Positions 7,977 through 15,044 of a stretch of 20,668 bases of DNA are shown piece by piece. The stretch is from assembly GCA_036556965.1 (NCBI GenBank), contig DATBIO010000096.1:1-20668 (forward strand), read 5' to 3'. Below the pieces are notes generated by a model that saw nothing but the letters and a program-made list of their open reading frames with translations, did no database searches and was not told where the DNA came from. The translations under genes and the position numbers were made by a program. The number at the start of each line of letters is the position of its first letter. Position 1 is the first letter of the stretch. The DNA comes from DATBIO01 sp036556965 (GTDB taxonomy: Bacteria; Acidobacteriota; Vicinamibacteria; Fen-336).

Positions 7977-8923
7977 GGGGCCTGTCCGGGCTGGGCCGCC
8001 GCGGCCGGCAGCTGGGCACCCTGGCCGGGCTGGTCGTGCTCTGCCTGCTCGTCACCGCCCTCACTCCGCACTTCCTCACCGTCTCCAACCTCCTCAACGT
8101 CCTGCAGCAGACGTCCATCAACGCCGTCATCGCCGTGGGCATGACCTTCGTGATCCTGTCCGGCGGCATCGACCTCTCGGTGGGCTCGCTCCTCGCCCTC
8201 GCCGGCGTGGCCCTGGCCACCGCCCTGCAGGCGGGGATGCCCGTCCCCGTGGCCGTGCTCGTGGGGCTGGGCGTGGGGGGGGCGTGCGGCCTCGTGAACG
8301 GGGCGCTGGTCACCCTGGGTCGCCTGCCGCCCTTCATCGCCACCCTGGGCATGATGAGCGTGGCGCGGGGCGCGGCCCTGATGTTCACGGAGGGCCGGCC
8401 CGTCTCCGGCTTCGGACCCGGCTTCCGCGCCCTGGCCACGGAGCGCGTGGCCCTGGTGCCCGTCCCCGTCCTCGTCACCCTCGCCGTCTACCTGATCGCC
8501 CACTTCGCCCTCGCGCGCACCCGCTTCGGCCGCTACGTCTACGCCATCGGCGGCAACGAAGAGGCCGCGCGCCTCTCCGGCGTGCCCGTCCGCTTCCACA
8601 AGGCCATGGTCTACGGCCTCTCCGGGCTCATGAGCGGCCTCGCCGCCGCCCTCCTCACGGCCCGCCTCAACTCCGCGCAGCCGATCGCCGGGATCATGTA
8701 CGAGCTGGACGCCATCGCCGCCACCGTCATCGGCGGCACCAGCCTCCTGGGCGGCGCGGGCACCATCGGGGGTACGCTCATCGGGGCCCTGGTCATGGGC
8801 GTGCTGCGCAACGGGCTCAACCTGCTCGGCATCTCGTCCTTCCTGCAACAGGTCGTCATCGGCCTCGTCATCGTGGGCGCGGTGCTGATCGATTCGCTGC
8901 TCAAGACTCCCGACCGGAGGTAA
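7973..8923 (+). CDS. Sugar ABC transporter permease, probable inositol importer (RbsC/IatP-like)
   Basis: This is an integral membrane permease of the BPD_transp_2 type (316 residues) with about eight to ten hydrophobic segments, starting near residue 15. Family signatures are GGIDLSVGSLLALAGV (64-79), GGNEEAARLSGV (193-204, the cytoplasmic loop that contacts the ATPase) and GGTSLLGGAGTIGGTLIGAL (254-273). The start is the GTG at 7973, which overlaps the ATPase stop as GTGA; the frame is open further upstream but only as a shadow of the ATPase gene. The gene ends 4 bp before the binding-protein gene. Only one permease gene is present, so the channel should be a homodimer, as is usual for CUT2 systems. 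Confidence 0.93.
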   Translation: MRGLSGLGRRGRQLGTLAGLVVLCLLVTALTPHFLTVSNLLNVLQQTSINAVIAVGMTFVILSGGIDLSVGSLLALAGVALATALQAGMPVPVAVLVGLGVGGACGLVNGALVTLGRLPPFIATLGMMSVARGAALMFTEGRPVSGFGPGFRALATERVALVPVPVLVTLAVYLIAHFALARTRFGRYVYAIGGNEEAARLSGVPVRFHKAMVYGLSGLMSGLAAALLTARLNSAQPIAGIMYELDAIAATVIGGTSLLGGAGTIGGTLIGALVMGVLRNGLNLLGISSFLQQVVIGLVIVGAVLIDSLLKTPDRR

Positions 8924-8927
8924 TGCC

Positions 8928-9911
8928 ATGGCAAGAAACCGCACCACCGCTCTCGTCGCCCTCCTCGCGCTCGGCGCGGCCGCCTGCCAGCGGGGCGCCC
9001 CCGCCCCCGACGCCCGTCCCCGCGTGGCCCTCGTCCTCAAGACGCTGAACAGCCCCTTCTTCATCGACATGCAGAAGGGGGCGCAGGAGGCGGCCCAGCG
9101 CGTCGGCATCGACCTCGTGGTGCAGGCGGCGGAGCGCGAGATCGACGTGGACAAGCAGATGCAGATCATCGAGAACCTGGTGCAGACGGGGGTGAAGGCG
9201 CTGCTCGTCACCCCCAGCGGCTCGCGCGAGGTGGTGCCCGCCATCGCCAAGGCCAACGCCGCCAACATCCCGGTGGTGGTGCTCGACACGCGGGTGGACC
9301 CCGCCGCCGCCAGGGAGGCGGGCGTCCGCATCGCGACCTTCGTGGGCTCCGACAACTACGAGGGCGGGCGCATCGCGGGCGAGCACCTCGTGGCCGCCAC
9401 GGGGGGGAAGGCCACCGTGGCCATCCTGGAGGGGATCCCCGGGCACGAGACGGGCGACAGCCGCATGCGCGGGTTCAAGGAGGCGGTGGCGGGCGCGCCG
9501 GGGGTCAAGGTGGTGGCCTCCCAGCCCGCGAACTGGGAGCGCGACCTCGGCTTCAACGTCTTCCAGAACATGCTGCAGGCGCACCCGGCCATCGACACCG
9601 TCTTCGCCTGCAACGACATGATGGCCCTGGGCGCGGTGGAGGCGGTGGCGGCGGCGGGGCGCACGGGGCGCATCCGCGTCTTCGGCTTCGACGCGGTGGA
9701 CGACGCGCGCAAGGCCATCGACCAGGGGACGATGGTCGCCTCCGTGGCCCAGTTCCCGGCGGAGATGGGCCGGGTGGCGGTGGAGAGCGCGGCCCGCCTG
9801 CTCAAGGGCGAGAGCGTGCCCGAGGACCAGACCGTGCGCATCGAGCTCGTCACCCGCGCCGCCGCGCCGGCCGCCCCCGCCGCGCCGCCCGCCGCCGCGG
9901 GGGCGCGTTGA
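8928..9911 (+). CDS. Sugar ABC transporter substrate-binding lipoprotein, probable inositol binding (IbpA/RbsB-like)
   Basis: This 327-residue protein is a Peripla_BP_4-type sugar-binding protein. It starts with a short lipoprotein signal ending in LGAAAC, lipidated at Cys20. The mature protein has the canonical first lobe VALVLKTLNSPFFIDMQKGA (33-52), then DVDKQMQIIENLVQTGVKAL, a hinge region GSDNYEGGRIAGEHL and a C-terminal lobe with FACNDMMALGAVEAV and VFGFDA. The C-terminus is an Ala/Pro-rich tail of about 20 residues. The ATG at 8928 has a strong GGAGG (8916-8920) with a 7-base gap, the best ribosome binding site of the operon, which fits the higher amount of binding protein that such systems need. 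Myo-inositol as ligand is inferred from context. Confidence 0.92.
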   Translation: MARNRTTALVALLALGAAACQRGAPAPDARPRVALVLKTLNSPFFIDMQKGAQEAAQRVGIDLVVQAAEREIDVDKQMQIIENLVQTGVKALLVTPSGSREVVPAIAKANAANIPVVVLDTRVDPAAAREAGVRIATFVGSDNYEGGRIAGEHLVAATGGKATVAILEGIPGHETGDSRMRGFKEAVAGAPGVKVVASQPANWERDLGFNVFQNMLQAHPAIDTVFACNDMMALGAVEAVAAAGRTGRIRVFGFDAVDDARKAIDQGTMVASVAQFPAEMGRVAVESAARLLKGESVPEDQTVRIELVTRAAAPAAPAAPPAAAGAR

Positions 9912-10936
9912 GCGCCGCGCGCCGCCGGCTGCGCGTGGGCCTGGTGGGCCTGGGCCGCCTGGGGCGCGTCTATGCGCGCGACCTGGCCACGCGCATCCCG
10001 GAGACGCGCCTGGTGGCGGTGGCCGATCCCGCCGCCGACCTCGCGGCCGAGGTGGCGGCGGAGTACGAGGTGCCCCGCTGGTCACGCGCGCCGGAGGCCG
10101 TGCTGGACGACGGGGACGTGGAGGCGGTGGTCATCGTGAGCCCTACCCACACCCACCACGGCCTGGTCCTGGCGGCGGCGCGGCGCGGCAAGGCGACCTT
10201 CTGCGAGAAGCCGCCCTCCCTCTCCCTGGGGGAGACCCTGGAGATGAAGCGCGCGGTGGCGGAGGCGGGCGTCTTCTTCCAGATGGGCTTCATGCGGCGG
10301 TTCGACGCGGGCTACGCGCACGCCCACCGGCAGCTCCAGGAGGGCCGCATCGGCACCGCCGTGGTCTTCAAGTCCAGCTCGCGCGACCCCCACCGCACCA
10401 CCCTCGAGTACGCCGACCCGCGCAGCAGCGGCGGCATGATCATGGACATGGGCATCCACGATTTCGACCTCGCGCGCTGGTTCATGGGGGAAGTGAAGAC
10501 GGTGCACGCGGTGGGAGGGACGCTGGCCTACCCGGAGCTGAAGACGGTGGGCGACATCGACAACGCCATCGTCAGCCTGACCTTCGCCGACGGGCGGCTG
10601 GGAGTGGTGGACCTCTCCCGCAACGGCATCTACGGCTACGACATCACCACCGAGCTGCTGGGCACCGAAGGCACCCTGCGCGTCGGTTACCTGCGCGAGA
10701 CGCCGGTGCTGGTGATGCTGAAGAACCAGGTGGCGCACGACACGGTGCCGTACTTCATGGAGCGCTTCGCCGGCGCCTACACCGCGCAGCTGCAGGACTT
10801 CGCGGGCAACGTGCTGGAGGGGCGGCCCGCGCCCGTCACCATCGACGACGGCGTGGCCGCCATCCGCATCGCCCTGGCCGCCCAGCGCTCGCAGGAGACG
10901 GGGCAGCCGGTGGAGGTGGCCTCGGTCACGGCCTAG
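9908..10936 (+). CDS. iolG: Inositol 2-dehydrogenase (IolG), Gfo/Idh/MocA family
   Basis: This 342-residue NAD-dependent oxidoreductase catalyses the first catabolic step, myo-inositol to 2-keto-myo-inositol. The N-terminal Rossmann fold has GLVGLGRLGRVYA (11-23) with the acidic residue after strand 2 (AVAD, 37-40). The family motif CEKPPSLSL (99-107) and GFMRRFD (127-133) precede the catalytic GGMIMDMGIHDFDLARW (175-191), with Asp180 and His184 in the conserved DxxxH arrangement. It starts at a TTG that overlaps the binding-protein stop (TTGA), pointing to translational coupling. It is the last gene of the operon and its stop lies 11 bp inside the 3' end of the convergent pxpBC gene. Another Gfo/Idh/MocA polyol dehydrogenase is possible, but the iol context favours IolG. 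Confidence 0.88.
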   Translation: MSAARRRLRVGLVGLGRLGRVYARDLATRIPETRLVAVADPAADLAAEVAAEYEVPRWSRAPEAVLDDGDVEAVVIVSPTHTHHGLVLAAARRGKATFCEKPPSLSLGETLEMKRAVAEAGVFFQMGFMRRFDAGYAHAHRQLQEGRIGTAVVFKSSSRDPHRTTLEYADPRSSGGMIMDMGIHDFDLARWFMGEVKTVHAVGGTLAYPELKTVGDIDNAIVSLTFADGRLGVVDLSRNGIYGYDITTELLGTEGTLRVGYLRETPVLVMLKNQVAHDTVPYFMERFAGAYTAQLQDFAGNVLEGRPAPVTIDDGVAAIRIALAAQRSQETGQPVEVASVTA

Positions 10937-12512
10937 CCTCCGAGGTCCGCGCCACCGCCGCGAACCTCACGCGCGATTCGCCGGGCACGAGCTGGGCGAG
11001 GAGGGGCAGGTCGGCGCGCACCACGGCGGCGATCTTCGGGTAGCCGCCGGTGGTGGGGGCGTCGGGACCCATGACGATGGGCTGCCCCGAGGGTGGGACC
11101 TGCACGCACCCGGGCAGCATCCCGTCCGTCACGATCTCGCCCGCCCCGAGGTGGGCGAGGGGGGGGCCGGCGAGGCGGCAGCCGATGCGGTCGGAGGTGG
11201 CCTCCACCGCGTATTCCGCCTGCAGGAAGTCGCGCCGGGCCTGTTCGCTGAAGTGGTCGTCCTGGGGACCGAGCACGACGCGCAGCGTGACCACCGCCGC
11301 CGCGGGCGCCGCCTCCCAGGCGGCGAGGGACGGCGCCCCGCGCTCGCCGCCCACGGGCAGGCGGTCGCCGGGGCGCAGCGCGCGCCCGGCCAGCCCCCCG
11401 AACGACCCCACGAGGTCGGTGGCGCGCGATCCCAGCACGCGCGCCACGGCCACGCCGCCCTCGACGGCCAGCCAGGCGCGCAGGCCGGCGCGGCGCTCGC
11501 GCAGCCGCAGCACGTTGCCGGGGCGGGCGAGCACCGCCTGGCCGCGCGGCACCGGCCAGAGCCCCAGGTCGCTGCGCTCCAGCTCCGCGCCCAGGTCGGC
11601 TCCGGTGAGCGCGAAGTGGAGCGCGGCGTCGAAGCGCAGGGCGAGCCCGGGCCCCGTGGCCTCGATGCCCGCGGCCCCCGGCGGGTTCCCGACCAGGCGG
11701 TTCGCCGCGGCCAGGGCGAGGGGGTCGGCGGCGCCCCCGCTGCCCACGCCGTAGCGGCGGCAGCCGAAGCGGCCCTGGTCCTGGACGGTGGCGAGGAGGC
11801 CCGTCTCCACCACCTCCACGGGCCCGCGCGGGGCGGGCGCGGCCGGCGCGGGGGCGCTCGGGGCCGACCCGGTGGGCACGAAGCGCACGCGGTCCCCCGG
11901 GGCGATGAGCGCCGGCGGATCGGCGGTGGCGTCGAACAGGCGCAAGGCGGTGAGTCCGAGCAGCTGCCAGCCACCGGGCGAGGCATGGGGGTAGACGGCG
12001 GTCTGTCCGGTGGCCAGGGCCACGGAGCCGGCGGGGACGCGTGGCCGCGGCGTGTCACGGCGCGGAACGGCTTGGAGGGGCGGGGGGACGGGACCCAGGT
12101 AGGCGAAGCCCGGGGTGAAGCCGAGCATCCAGGCCGTGTACTCGTGGCCGGCATGCCGCGCCACCACCTCCGCCTCGCTCAGGCCGGTCGCCGCCGCCAC
12201 CGAGCGGAGGTCGGGGCCCGCGTCGCCGCCGTAGCACGTGGGCACGACGTGCGCGCGCGGGGGGGGCTCCGCGCGGTCCGCCTCCGCCAGGCGCGCGACG
12301 TGCCGCCCGACCTCGCCGGGGGAGGTGGCGAGGGGATCGAACACCACCAGCAGCGCGCGATAGGTGGGCAGCGCTTCCAGGAAGCCGGGGGGCGGGTCGG
12401 CGCGGAGGGCGTGGTCCAGGGCGCGCACGCGCGCGGCCAGCGCGCCCTCGATGGTGGATCCGAGCTCGACGCTCACGGCGGCGTCGCCCACGGGGAGGAG
12501 GCGGGCGGTCAC
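10926..12512 (-). CDS. pxpBC: 5-oxoprolinase subunits B and C fused (PxpB-PxpC / KipI-KipA)
   Basis: This 528-residue protein fuses the two partner subunits of the PxpABC ATP-dependent 5-oxoprolinase, which converts 5-oxo-L-proline (pyroglutamate) to L-glutamate. Residues 1-216 form the PxpB (KipI, carboxyltransferase-domain C/D) part with GFTPGFAYLG (131-140), RVPAGSVALA and SPGGWQLLG (178-186). A Pro/Ala linker (about 216-230) leads to the PxpC (KipA, domain A/B) part with TVQDQGRFG (242-250), DPLALAAANRLVGN and the C-terminal block PPSGQPIVMGPDAPTTGGYP. The GTG at 12512-12510 has AGAGG a few bases upstream. It is 15 bp downstream of pxpA. In many bacteria pxpB and pxpC are separate genes; fusions are also known. 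Older annotations call these allophanate hydrolase or biotin-dependent carboxylase-like. Confidence 0.92.
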   Translation of the reverse strand: MTARLLPVGDAAVSVELGSTIEGALAARVRALDHALRADPPPGFLEALPTYRALLVVFDPLATSPGEVGRHVARLAEADRAEPPPRAHVVPTCYGGDAGPDLRSVAAATGLSEAEVVARHAGHEYTAWMLGFTPGFAYLGPVPPPLQAVPRRDTPRPRVPAGSVALATGQTAVYPHASPGGWQLLGLTALRLFDATADPPALIAPGDRVRFVPTGSAPSAPAPAAPAPRGPVEVVETGLLATVQDQGRFGCRRYGVGSGGAADPLALAAANRLVGNPPGAAGIEATGPGLALRFDAALHFALTGADLGAELERSDLGLWPVPRGQAVLARPGNVLRLRERRAGLRAWLAVEGGVAVARVLGSRATDLVGSFGGLAGRALRPGDRLPVGGERGAPSLAAWEAAPAAAVVTLRVVLGPQDDHFSEQARRDFLQAEYAVEATSDRIGCRLAGPPLAHLGAGEIVTDGMLPGCVQVPPSGQPIVMGPDAPTTGGYPKIAAVVRADLPLLAQLVPGESRVRFAAVARTSEARP

Positions 12513-12527
12513 GCGCCTCTGCTCAGG

Positions 12528-13298
12528 TCACGCGCCGAGCGGCCGCACCTCGACCCCGGCCTCGGCCAGCGCCGCGCGCACCGCGCGCGCGTTGGCCAGG
12601 GCCTTCGGGTGGTCGCCGTGCAGGCACAGCGTCTCCGCGCGGACGGCCAGCGGGCGGCCGTCGGCGGCGGCCACCCGCCCGTCGCGGGCCATGGCCACGG
12701 CCTGGGCCGCCACCGCCTCCGGCTCGAGCACGAGCGCGTCCGCGCGCGCGCGCGCGCGCAGGGTGCCGTCGCCCTCGTAGCGGCGATCGGGGAAGCCCTC
12801 GCCCGCGAAGCGGAGGCCTTCCTCCCGTGCGGCCTCGGCCATGGGCGCGCTCCCGGCCAGCCCCACCAGCACCAGCTCGCGGGAGAAGCGCGCCACGCCG
12901 CGCGCCACCGCCCGCGCCAGCGTGGCGTCGGCGGCGGCCTGGTTGTACAGCGCGCCGTGCGGCTTGGCGTGGCTCAGGGCCGCGCCGTGCGCCCGCGCGA
13001 ATCCCGCGAGGGCCGCCACCTGGTAGAGGACGTCCGCCTCCACCACCTCGGGGGGCAGGGCCATGGGGAAGCGGCCGAAGCCGCGCAGGTCGGCGTAGCC
13101 GGGGTGGGCGCCCACGGCCAGGCCCGCGCGCGCGGCCGCCGCCACCGTGCGGTCCATGACCCCGGGGTCCCCGGCGTGGAAGCCGCAGGCCACGTTCACC
13201 GAGGTCAGGAAGGGAAAGAGGAGGGCGTCGTCGCCCATGCTCCAGGCGCCGAAGCCCTCCCCGACGTCCGCGCTCAGGTCGATGCCGAGCCGTCCCAC
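12528..13298 (-). CDS. pxpA: 5-oxoprolinase subunit A (PxpA), LamB/YcsF family
   Basis: This 256-residue protein is the LamB/YcsF-family subunit of the PxpABC 5-oxoprolinase. Conserved blocks are IDLSADVGEGFGAW (6-19), VNVACGFHAGDP (34-45), GAHPGYADLRGFGR and SHAKPHGALYNQA, which hold the Asp and His residues expected in the active site of this family, followed by FADRRY-like FPDRRYEGDGTL. The GTG at 13298-13296 gives the standard N-terminus, though its ribosome binding site is weak. A (CG)n tract at 12741-12759 encodes Arg-Ala repeats (RARARAD). It follows the CHRD gene by 12 bp and precedes pxpBC by 15 bp, so all three may be on one mRNA. Confidence 0.93.
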   Translation of the reverse strand: MGRLGIDLSADVGEGFGAWSMGDDALLFPFLTSVNVACGFHAGDPGVMDRTVAAAARAGLAVGAHPGYADLRGFGRFPMALPPEVVEADVLYQVAALAGFARAHGAALSHAKPHGALYNQAAADATLARAVARGVARFSRELVLVGLAGSAPMAEAAREEGLRFAGEGFPDRRYEGDGTLRARARADALVLEPEAVAAQAVAMARDGRVAAADGRPLAVRAETLCLHGDHPKALANARAVRAALAEAGVEVRPLGA

Positions 13299-13310
13299 CC
13301 CGGAGAGAGT

Positions 13311-13799
13311 CTAGTCCTCCACGGCGATCTGGCCGCGGATCTCCCCGCCCGGGAACTGCGTGGTGTGCACGTTCACGTAGGCGGTGCCCGCCTGCATCTC
13401 GGCGAGCATCTGCTCGAAGGTGATGCCGCCGGGCACCATGTTGGCCGCGGTCAGCGTCCCCGAGACCATCGTCGTCTGGTCCGTGGTGGAAAAGCTGCAG
13501 GTGGCCCCCGGCGAGCAGAAGAGGAAGACGCGCACGGGTCCGTTGACCCCCGCCGCCCCCGAGTGGATGTGGGCGAAGATGACGTTGCTGATGTCGTCCA
13601 CCTCGATGGAGTAGACGAGGTTGGTGCCGTCGAAGGCGAAGCCCGCGCGGCCCGAGGCGGCGGTGGAGCGCGGCGGCACCTCGTTTCCGCCGCTCAGCTC
13701 GGCCTCGAAGAAATCGAACTCGTCGTTATCGCTGCTACAGCCGCCGACGACCAGGGACAGGGCGGCCAGCACCGAGCAGGCGATCGAGGGAATGCGCAT
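13311..13799 (-). CDS. CHRD-domain lipoprotein
   Basis: This is a 162-residue exported protein with a lipoprotein signal (LSLVVGGC, lipidated Cys21) and one CHRD domain. The domain shows the usual blocks: AELSGGNEVPP (33-43), AHIHSGAAGVNGPVRVFLF (76-94), and AYVNVHTTQFPGGEIRGQI (140-158). CHRD domains were named after chordin; their bacterial role is unknown. The ATG at 13799 is well supported by TGGAGG 5 bases upstream. It ends 12 bp before pxpA on the same strand, so it could lead the pxpA-pxpBC transcript, although a functional link to 5-oxoproline metabolism is not obvious. Two cysteines (95 and 101) within the domain could form a disulfide. Family assignment is confident; function is unknown. 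Confidence 0.88.
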   Translation of the reverse strand: MRIPSIACSVLAALSLVVGGCSSDNDEFDFFEAELSGGNEVPPRSTAASGRAGFAFDGTNLVYSIEVDDISNVIFAHIHSGAAGVNGPVRVFLFCSPGATCSFSTTDQTTMVSGTLTAANMVPGGITFEQMLAEMQAGTAYVNVHTTQFPGGEIRGQIAVED

Positions 13800-13930
13800 G
13801 GTGACCTCCAGAGCGATGAAGTCACCGTAGCATCACGATTGAAGCGGAGGGAAGGCCAAAAAACGAAATCTGTCTTACGGTTTTCGGTAATTCCGACGCG
13901 TTTCGTCGGTGCGCCGCCGGCCGCGCGCGA
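13800..13930. other. Intergenic region between accD and the CHRD gene, with weak hairpins
   Basis: This 131-bp stretch has a markedly AT-richer core (about 13845-13895) than its neighbours. On the minus strand it follows accD and precedes the CHRD gene. It contains a perfect 6-bp stem CCGACG/CGTCGG with a 5-base loop (13893-13898 with 13904-13909). Closer to the CHRD gene, a weak CGAAA/TTTCG stem with a 13-base loop is directly followed, on the minus strand, by six Ts (plus 13863-13858). Either could end accD transcription. I found no convincing promoter for the CHRD gene. Confidence 0.35.
13858..13886 (-). terminator. Possible weak terminator after accD
   Basis: On the minus strand CGAAA and TTTCG can pair around a 13-base loop and are directly followed by TTTTTT. 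The stem has only 5 pairs, three of them A-T, so termination efficiency would be low. It is suggested mainly by its position after accD and the T run. Confidence 0.25.
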
Positions 13931-14770
13931 TCAGGCGGTGAGGAGCCGGAAGCAGCGCACGAGCACCTTCGTCAGCTCGCGGCGCTCCACCACCATGTCG
14001 AGCATGCCGTGCTCGAGGAGGAACTCCGCGCGCTGGAAGCCCGGGGGCAGCTTCTGGCGGATGGTCTGCTCGATCACGCGGGGGCCGGCGAAGCCGATGA
14101 GGGCGCCCGGCTCCGCCACGTTGACGTCGCCGAGCATGGCGAAGGACGCGGTCACCCCCCCCGTGGTGGGGTCCGTCAACAGGCTGATGAAGGGGAGCCG
14201 GGCCTCGTGCAGGCGCGCGAGGGCGGCGGAGATCTTGGCCATCTGCATGAGGGAGAGCGTGCCCTCCATCATGCGCGCACCGCCCGAGCACGAGACCACG
14301 AGCAGGGGGAGGCGCTCGGCCAGCGCGCGCTCCACCGCGCGCGTGACCTTCTCGCCCACCACCACGCCCATGGACCCGCCGATGAAGCCGTACTCCATGG
14401 CCGCCACCACCACCCGCATGCCGCCCATGGCCCCCACGGCGGTGATCACGGCGTCACTGCAGTCGGTCTTGGCCTTTCCCTCCAGGAGCCGGGCGGCGTA
14501 GGGCTTGGTGTCCCGGAAGCCGAGCGGGTCGGCGCTGACCAGGGTGGCGTCGAACTCCTCCCACGGGCCGTCGCCCAGCAGCTCGAGCCGCTCGCGCGCC
14601 GAGATCCGGAAGTGGAAGGAGCACTTGGGGCAGACGGACTGGTTGTCCACGACCTGCTTGCGATAGACGATCTCCTTGCAGCTCTGGCACTTGACGTAGA
14701 GGCCCTCCGGGACGCGGCTCTCCTGCTCCTGCGGAGGGAGTGCGGTCTGCTCGCGACGGAACCAGGCCAT
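13931..14770 (-). CDS. accD: Acetyl-CoA carboxylase carboxyltransferase subunit beta (AccD)
   Basis: AccD, together with AccA, transfers carboxyl from biotin to acetyl-CoA, giving malonyl-CoA for fatty-acid synthesis. The 279-residue protein has the N-terminal zinc ribbon with Cys28, Cys31, Cys47 and Cys50 (CX2C-X15-CX2C). The crotonase-fold core shows DAVITAVGAMGG, MEYGFIGGSMGVVVGEK, SCSGGARMMEGTLSLMQM and LTDPTTGGVTASFAMLGD with the acyl-CoA and carboxybiotin-binding glycines, then GPRVIEQTIRQKLPPGFQ. The length is normal. The ATG at 14770 lies 26 bp after the 77-aa gene and has no clear Shine-Dalgarno sequence, suggesting coupling to upstream translation. It is the third gene after the kinase and the coiled-coil gene, an uncommon setting for accD. 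AccA is not in the window. Confidence 0.95.
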   Translation of the reverse strand: MAWFRREQTALPPQEQESRVPEGLYVKCQSCKEIVYRKQVVDNQSVCPKCSFHFRISARERLELLGDGPWEEFDATLVSADPLGFRDTKPYAARLLEGKAKTDCSDAVITAVGAMGGMRVVVAAMEYGFIGGSMGVVVGEKVTRAVERALAERLPLLVVSCSGGARMMEGTLSLMQMAKISAALARLHEARLPFISLLTDPTTGGVTASFAMLGDVNVAEPGALIGFAGPRVIEQTIRQKLPPGFQRAEFLLEHGMLDMVVERRELTKVLVRCFRLLTA

Positions 14771-14796
14771 TGGGAGGCGTCGCCCGGGCGGCGGCC

Positions 14797-15030
14797 TCAG
14801 TCCCCGCCCAGCTCTTCTTCTTCCTTCTCGAGGTCGTTCTCGATCCCGAGGATCCGGCAGGCGCCGTCGTAGATCTGCTTGGCCGCGTTCTTGGCGTTCT
14901 GCAGCTCAGCCAGGCGCTCCTTGACCTTCGCCAGCTCCTCTTCGATCTGGCCGTTGAGGTCGGTGATCTGCTTGCGGGTCATCTCCAGCGTCTGCTGGTA
15001 GAACTGCGTCTGCTCCTTGGACAGCGCCAT
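14797..15030 (-). CDS. Small coiled-coil protein of unknown function
   Basis: This 77-residue charged protein (MALSKEQTQFYQQTLEMTRK at its start) is predicted to be almost wholly helical. Heptad-like spacing of Leu, Ile and Met runs from about residue 10 to 45 (MTRKQITDLNGQIEEEL, KERLAELQN), followed by a second helix with YDGACRILGIEND and an acidic tail (EKEEEELGG). It has no signal or membrane segment. The start is certain: ATG at 15030 with GGAGGAG 6 bases upstream. It sits 14 bp after the kinase stop and 26 bp before accD. I do not recognise the family; an adaptor or oligomerising partner of the kinase or of AccD is conceivable but only inferred from position. Confidence 0.8.
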   Translation of the reverse strand: MALSKEQTQFYQQTLEMTRKQITDLNGQIEEELAKVKERLAELQNAKNAAKQIYDGACRILGIENDLEKEEEELGGD

Positions 15031-15044
15031 CCTTCACTCCTCCT

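Noticed and set aside
11151..14501. 1116-codon plus-strand open frame across pxpBC, pxpA, CHRD and accD
   Set aside because: It is antisense to four well-recognised minus-strand genes, is extremely rich in Gly, Ala, Arg and His with no domain, and arises because high-GC codons rarely give stops on the opposite strand.
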